A DNA stretch of 37,725 nucleotides. Source: a virus. Shown here piece by piece: positions 35,620-37,725 of the stretch. The DNA lies in IMG/VR virus record IMGVR_UViG_3300010354_000230, positions 1 through 37,725 of that record. One strand, 5' to 3'. The first letter of the stretch is position 1. Each line of letters begins with the position of its first letter. The notes beneath the pieces were generated by a model. That model made no database searches. It had not been told where the DNA came from and worked only from the letters and a program-made list of their open reading frames with translations. The translations under genes were made by a program, and so were the position numbers.

Positions 35620-36777
35620 TTAATCAGCAAGAGCCATCACGATCTTTTTATCGCTTGAACTAAAACTTAAAATTCTTACGGAAATCTTATCGCCGCGATT
35701 CGGTGAAATATCCTTTAATTTAGTTTTATGAATTAATCCACTGATCCCCTTTTCTAATTCAACGAATGCACCATATTTAGTTATTTTGGTAACTGTACCC
35801 GTTGCGGTAGTCATAGGCTTATACCGTTCAGATGCCTCATCCCAAATATCTTCACGAGGACCTTGTTGTGTTAGAATAATCTTTTTATCTGAAATTATTT
35901 CCTGTACCCAGAATGTTATGCTATCTCCTGGCTTAATTCCATCATTTAAGAATAATTGGCGAGTTGCATCATCCAATGTGGTATCAGGAATAAGGCCAGT
36001 TAAACACTTATTAAATTCGGCAAATATACCAAACTTAGTAGTACCCGTTACAAACCCTGTTACCGGTTCTTTAATGTTTTCTTGGAGATCACTAATTGCA
36101 GATGGAATAAGTGTCTTAAGATATGCTCTATGAGAAACTATAATCGTATTCTTTTCTTCAGAAAATGATATTGGCATTACTATGAGTTCTTGACCAACTA
36201 AAGAATTAAAATCATATAACTTATTTAATCCAGCCAATGAACCTGGCATAAAACATTTTATTCCACCAACTTCAACCCAATATCCACCATGAATAAGTTC
36301 GGTTATTTTACCAGTAAACCCAACGGATTTATCTCCGATAGATTTCATGATTTCGTTAGTCTTAACTTCATCTATTGCATCTGAAATAGACGCGGTAATC
36401 ATACCATGAGGACCAGATTTAATCCTAACATTAACCGTCATTCCAACCACCAACTGTTCAATAATTGATTTAGGTTCTTTTATTAAAGAACATGTTGCAG
36501 TATATTTTGTACCAATATCAATTAATGCACTTATCTTATTTCCATCTCGATCCTTTGTAATGGAAACAATAATTCCTTCTGTGCTGTATGATTGGTTACT
36601 TTCACAAAGCTTCAGTTGGTCATCAATTGAAGAATCCATTATTCCATAGAGGGATAATGCTTCAAGAACATAAGGTTCTGTACTTAGAATTTTTGTTCCT
36701 TTTGGAACATTGACTTTAAAAGTTTTTGTGTCAAATGGATCATCGCTTACGCGAATCGTGATTTCTTGTTCTATCAT
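35620..36777 (-). CDS. Ribosomal protein S1-like protein (four S1/OB repeats)
   Basis: 385 aa. Four S1-type RNA-binding OB repeats can be traced: about 68-132 (TEGIIVSITKDRDG...ASISDA), about 152-215 (FTGKITELIHGGYWVEVGGI ... TIIVSHRAYL), about 237-306 (VTGFVTGTTKFGIFAEFNKC ... KIILTQQG) and about 325-383 (ATGTVTKITKYGAFVELEKG ... KKIVMALAD). The last is the closest to consensus, with GAFVEL and GLIHKTKL. The first 60 residues are not an OB repeat. Cellular bS1 has four to six such domains and brings mRNA to the ribosome. Phage copies of ribosomal proteins are known in large phages. I infer a role in favouring phage mRNA, though RNA protection or packaging roles are possible. Two promoter-like boxes precede it. 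Confidence 0.88.
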   Translation of the reverse strand: MIEQEITIRVSDDPFDTKTFKVNVPKGTKILSTEPYVLEALSLYGIMDSSIDDQLKLCESNQSYSTEGIIVSITKDRDGNKISALIDIGTKYTATCSLIKEPKSIIEQLVVGMTVNVRIKSGPHGMITASISDAIDEVKTNEIMKSIGDKSVGFTGKITELIHGGYWVEVGGIKCFMPGSLAGLNKLYDFNSLVGQELIVMPISFSEEKNTIIVSHRAYLKTLIPSAISDLQENIKEPVTGFVTGTTKFGIFAEFNKCLTGLIPDTTLDDATRQLFLNDGIKPGDSITFWVQEIISDKKIILTQQGPREDIWDEASERYKPMTTATGTVTKITKYGAFVELEKGISGLIHKTKLKDISPNRGDKISVRILSFSSSDKKIVMALAD

Positions 36778-36805
36778 TTACTTTTTGTTAAAAGGTTAAC
36801 TATAG

Positions 36806-36841
36806 ATTATATATTACTCTTCTTAAAATACAGTATTTATA
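36806..36841 (-). promoter_or_regulatory. Two promoter-like boxes upstream of the S1-like gene
   Basis: The minus strand holds an exact T4 late-promoter box, TATAAATA, at 36834-36841 and a looser TAATATATAAT at 36806-36816. They lie 56 and 28 nt before the ATG at 36777. A small hairpin (TTAGC-TTAT-GCTAA, 36843-36856) lies just upstream of the first box and after the preceding gene. Confidence 0.4.
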
Positions 36842-36861
36842 CTTAGCATAAGCTAATTTGT

Positions 36862-37152
36862 TTAAACTATAATTGCAGGTGGAGACGGTACTGTGGTTGC
36901 TCCTAACACAGGACCAGCTGCACTGGCCGATGAAACGGCCTGCCCTGGCGGAATTGTAATTGTTGCTGATTTAATATAAAGATCAATAGCGGGTGTAGCC
37001 AATGCTGCAAATGTTTTTGCTGCAGCCTTTCTTGCTTTTTCAGAAACATCAGTTCCTTGTGGACTATTTGCTATAGTTTCAGCAAAAACAAACATTGCTT
37101 TATCAAATGCTTGTTCGAGAGCGACATTTAGTGTTGCAGATACCAGTGGCAT
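36862..37152 (-). CDS. Small spike-associated protein, unassigned
   Basis: 96 aa. The first 55 residues are Ala-rich helical (NVALEQAFDKAMFVFAETIA, KARKAAAKTFAALATPAIDL), followed by YIKSATITIPPGQAVSSASA and a Pro/Ala/Gly/Val-rich end. Small proteins with a final IxxATITIPPGQ-type segment often follow spike genes in myophages. It starts two bases after the stop of the spike gene, so the two are likely co-translated. No membrane helix or signal peptide; role unknown. Confidence 0.6.
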   Translation of the reverse strand: MPLVSATLNVALEQAFDKAMFVFAETIANSPQGTDVSEKARKAAAKTFAALATPAIDLYIKSATITIPPGQAVSSASAAGPVLGATTVPSPPAIIV

Positions 37153-37154
37153 AA

Positions 37155-37725
37155 TTATTTAGTTTTTACTTGTTTTTGACTAAGATGAGTTGGCGTCATA
37201 GGTTGTACAGGTGGACTGGTTGGGGCTCCTAGGTTTCCAATATGAGTATGACTATTAAATAGTTTCATAAATGAATTTCCTAAAACTAATTTTTCAGTAG
37301 CACCCTGACCTAATTCTATTGATGATGAATGATTAATGATTGTATTTTCACAATTGATAATTGCATCCTTACAATTGATCTCCGTATTATCGGTACTATT
37401 GATTATGAACTTAGCAGAATGTGTAAATGTAATATTTCCATCATTAAGCATAACAATTGAATCACCATTAGCATTTTTAATTTCAATTGAATTATCAGGC
37501 TTTATATTAATTATGGTTGGCCCGGTTGCTGTAGTATAATCTAGCATTAATCCCTTTTCTTCTGTAAAGAATACCTTAATGCTTTCACCTTCTCTTTCAT
37601 TTGTGATTTCTTCATTACCTCCACCGGTTAATCCGAATGCAGTATCATAAATAAGTACATGGGAATTTTGATATGAATTTTGGATTTCAGCTTTTACCTC
37701 ATCGGAAGGATAAAGACTTTCATGA
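37155..37725 (-). CDS. 5: Baseplate central spike protein gp5/gpV type, N-terminal part outside window
   Basis: The frame is open to the right edge, so only the C-terminal 189 residues are visible; the apparent start MLDYTTATG at 37547 is internal because the frame continues upstream as FFTEEKGLMLDY. Visible: an OB-to-shaft transition (GEGSIKVFFTEE-like strands), then short beta-helix repeats (EIKNANGDSIVMLNDGNITF, then INCKDAIINCENTIIN) as in the trimeric spike needle, and the tail FNSHTHIG followed by GAPTSPPVQPMTP. The SHTHIG-PTSPP ending is typical of gpV/Mu gp45-type spikes; the HxH could bind a metal ion as in P2-type spike tips. The spike pierces the outer membrane. Confidence 0.8.
   Translation of the reverse strand, partial: HESLYPSDEVKAEIQNSYQNSHVLIYDTAFGLTGGGNEEITNEREGESIKVFFTEEKGLMLDYTTATGPTIINIKPDNSIEIKNANGDSIVMLNDGNITFTHSAKFIINSTDNTEINCKDAIINCENTIINHSSSIELGQGATEKLVLGNSFMKLFNSHTHIGNLGAPTSPPVQPMTPTHLSQKQVKTK

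Noticed and set aside
37155-37547. A complete 130-aa gene starting at 37547
   Set aside because: The frame continues without a stop to the window edge with spike-like sequence, so the ATG is internal and the gene is partial.

Overview
This window is a stretch of a large, AT-rich, T4-like myovirus genome (contractile tail). Every supported gene lies on the minus strand, so gene order runs from high to low coordinates. The T4-type signature genes are: a gp5/gpV-type spike (cut by the right edge), gp25, gp6 and a probable gp7, a gp32-like single-stranded DNA binding protein, a gp61-like primase, UvsY and UvsW. The host is most likely a Bacteroidota bacterium. This is inferred from the low GC content, the near absence of Shine-Dalgarno sequences before most A-rich start regions, and a membrane-anchored coiled-coil protein of a type I associate with Bacteroidota phages. 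No tRNA, CRISPR array, insertion sequence or attachment site was seen.

Right part (37725 to about 31 kb): the C-terminal part of the spike, a small virion protein, a phage-encoded ribosomal protein S1-like protein with four OB repeats, an amidoligase-type enzyme with a beta-helical tail, an unassigned probable virion protein, gp25, gp6 (Baseplate_J) and a small unknown gene coupled to gp6.

Middle (31 to 9.6 kb): a run of large structural proteins of 1121, 217, 703, 1283, 1608 and 778 aa. Several carry collagen-like Gly-X-Thr or Gly-Pro-X inserts, and two share an N-terminal anchor motif like that of T4 gp10. Then come a coiled-coil/membrane-protein pair that could be a spanin-like lysis unit, two more structural proteins and a protein that looks like a tail-tube fold.

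Left part (9.6 to 0 kb): a small glycine-zipper protein with a T4-type capsid-targeting leader, a RuvC-fold resolvase, a GroES co-chaperonin, the gp32-like protein with a 144-nt leader, and then the tightly coupled series primase, 73-aa gene, UvsY, UvsW. After these come a very acidic head-core-like protein, a KxDG nucleotidyltransferase (ligase-like) protein, a terminator, and a second nucleotidyltransferase-like gene cut by the left edge.

The most interesting theme is a set of proteins that start with a T4 internal-protein-like leader. In three of them the leader is followed by a perfect T4 prohead-protease site ([L/I]-x-E before G/S). They include a ligase-like enzyme and a glycine-zipper protein. 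This suggests enzymes and membrane-active proteins packaged in the head and delivered with the DNA. A second theme is a repeated 11-base element upstream of several genes that resembles the T4 late promoter. A third is the phage S1 homologue in a genome with few Shine-Dalgarno sites.
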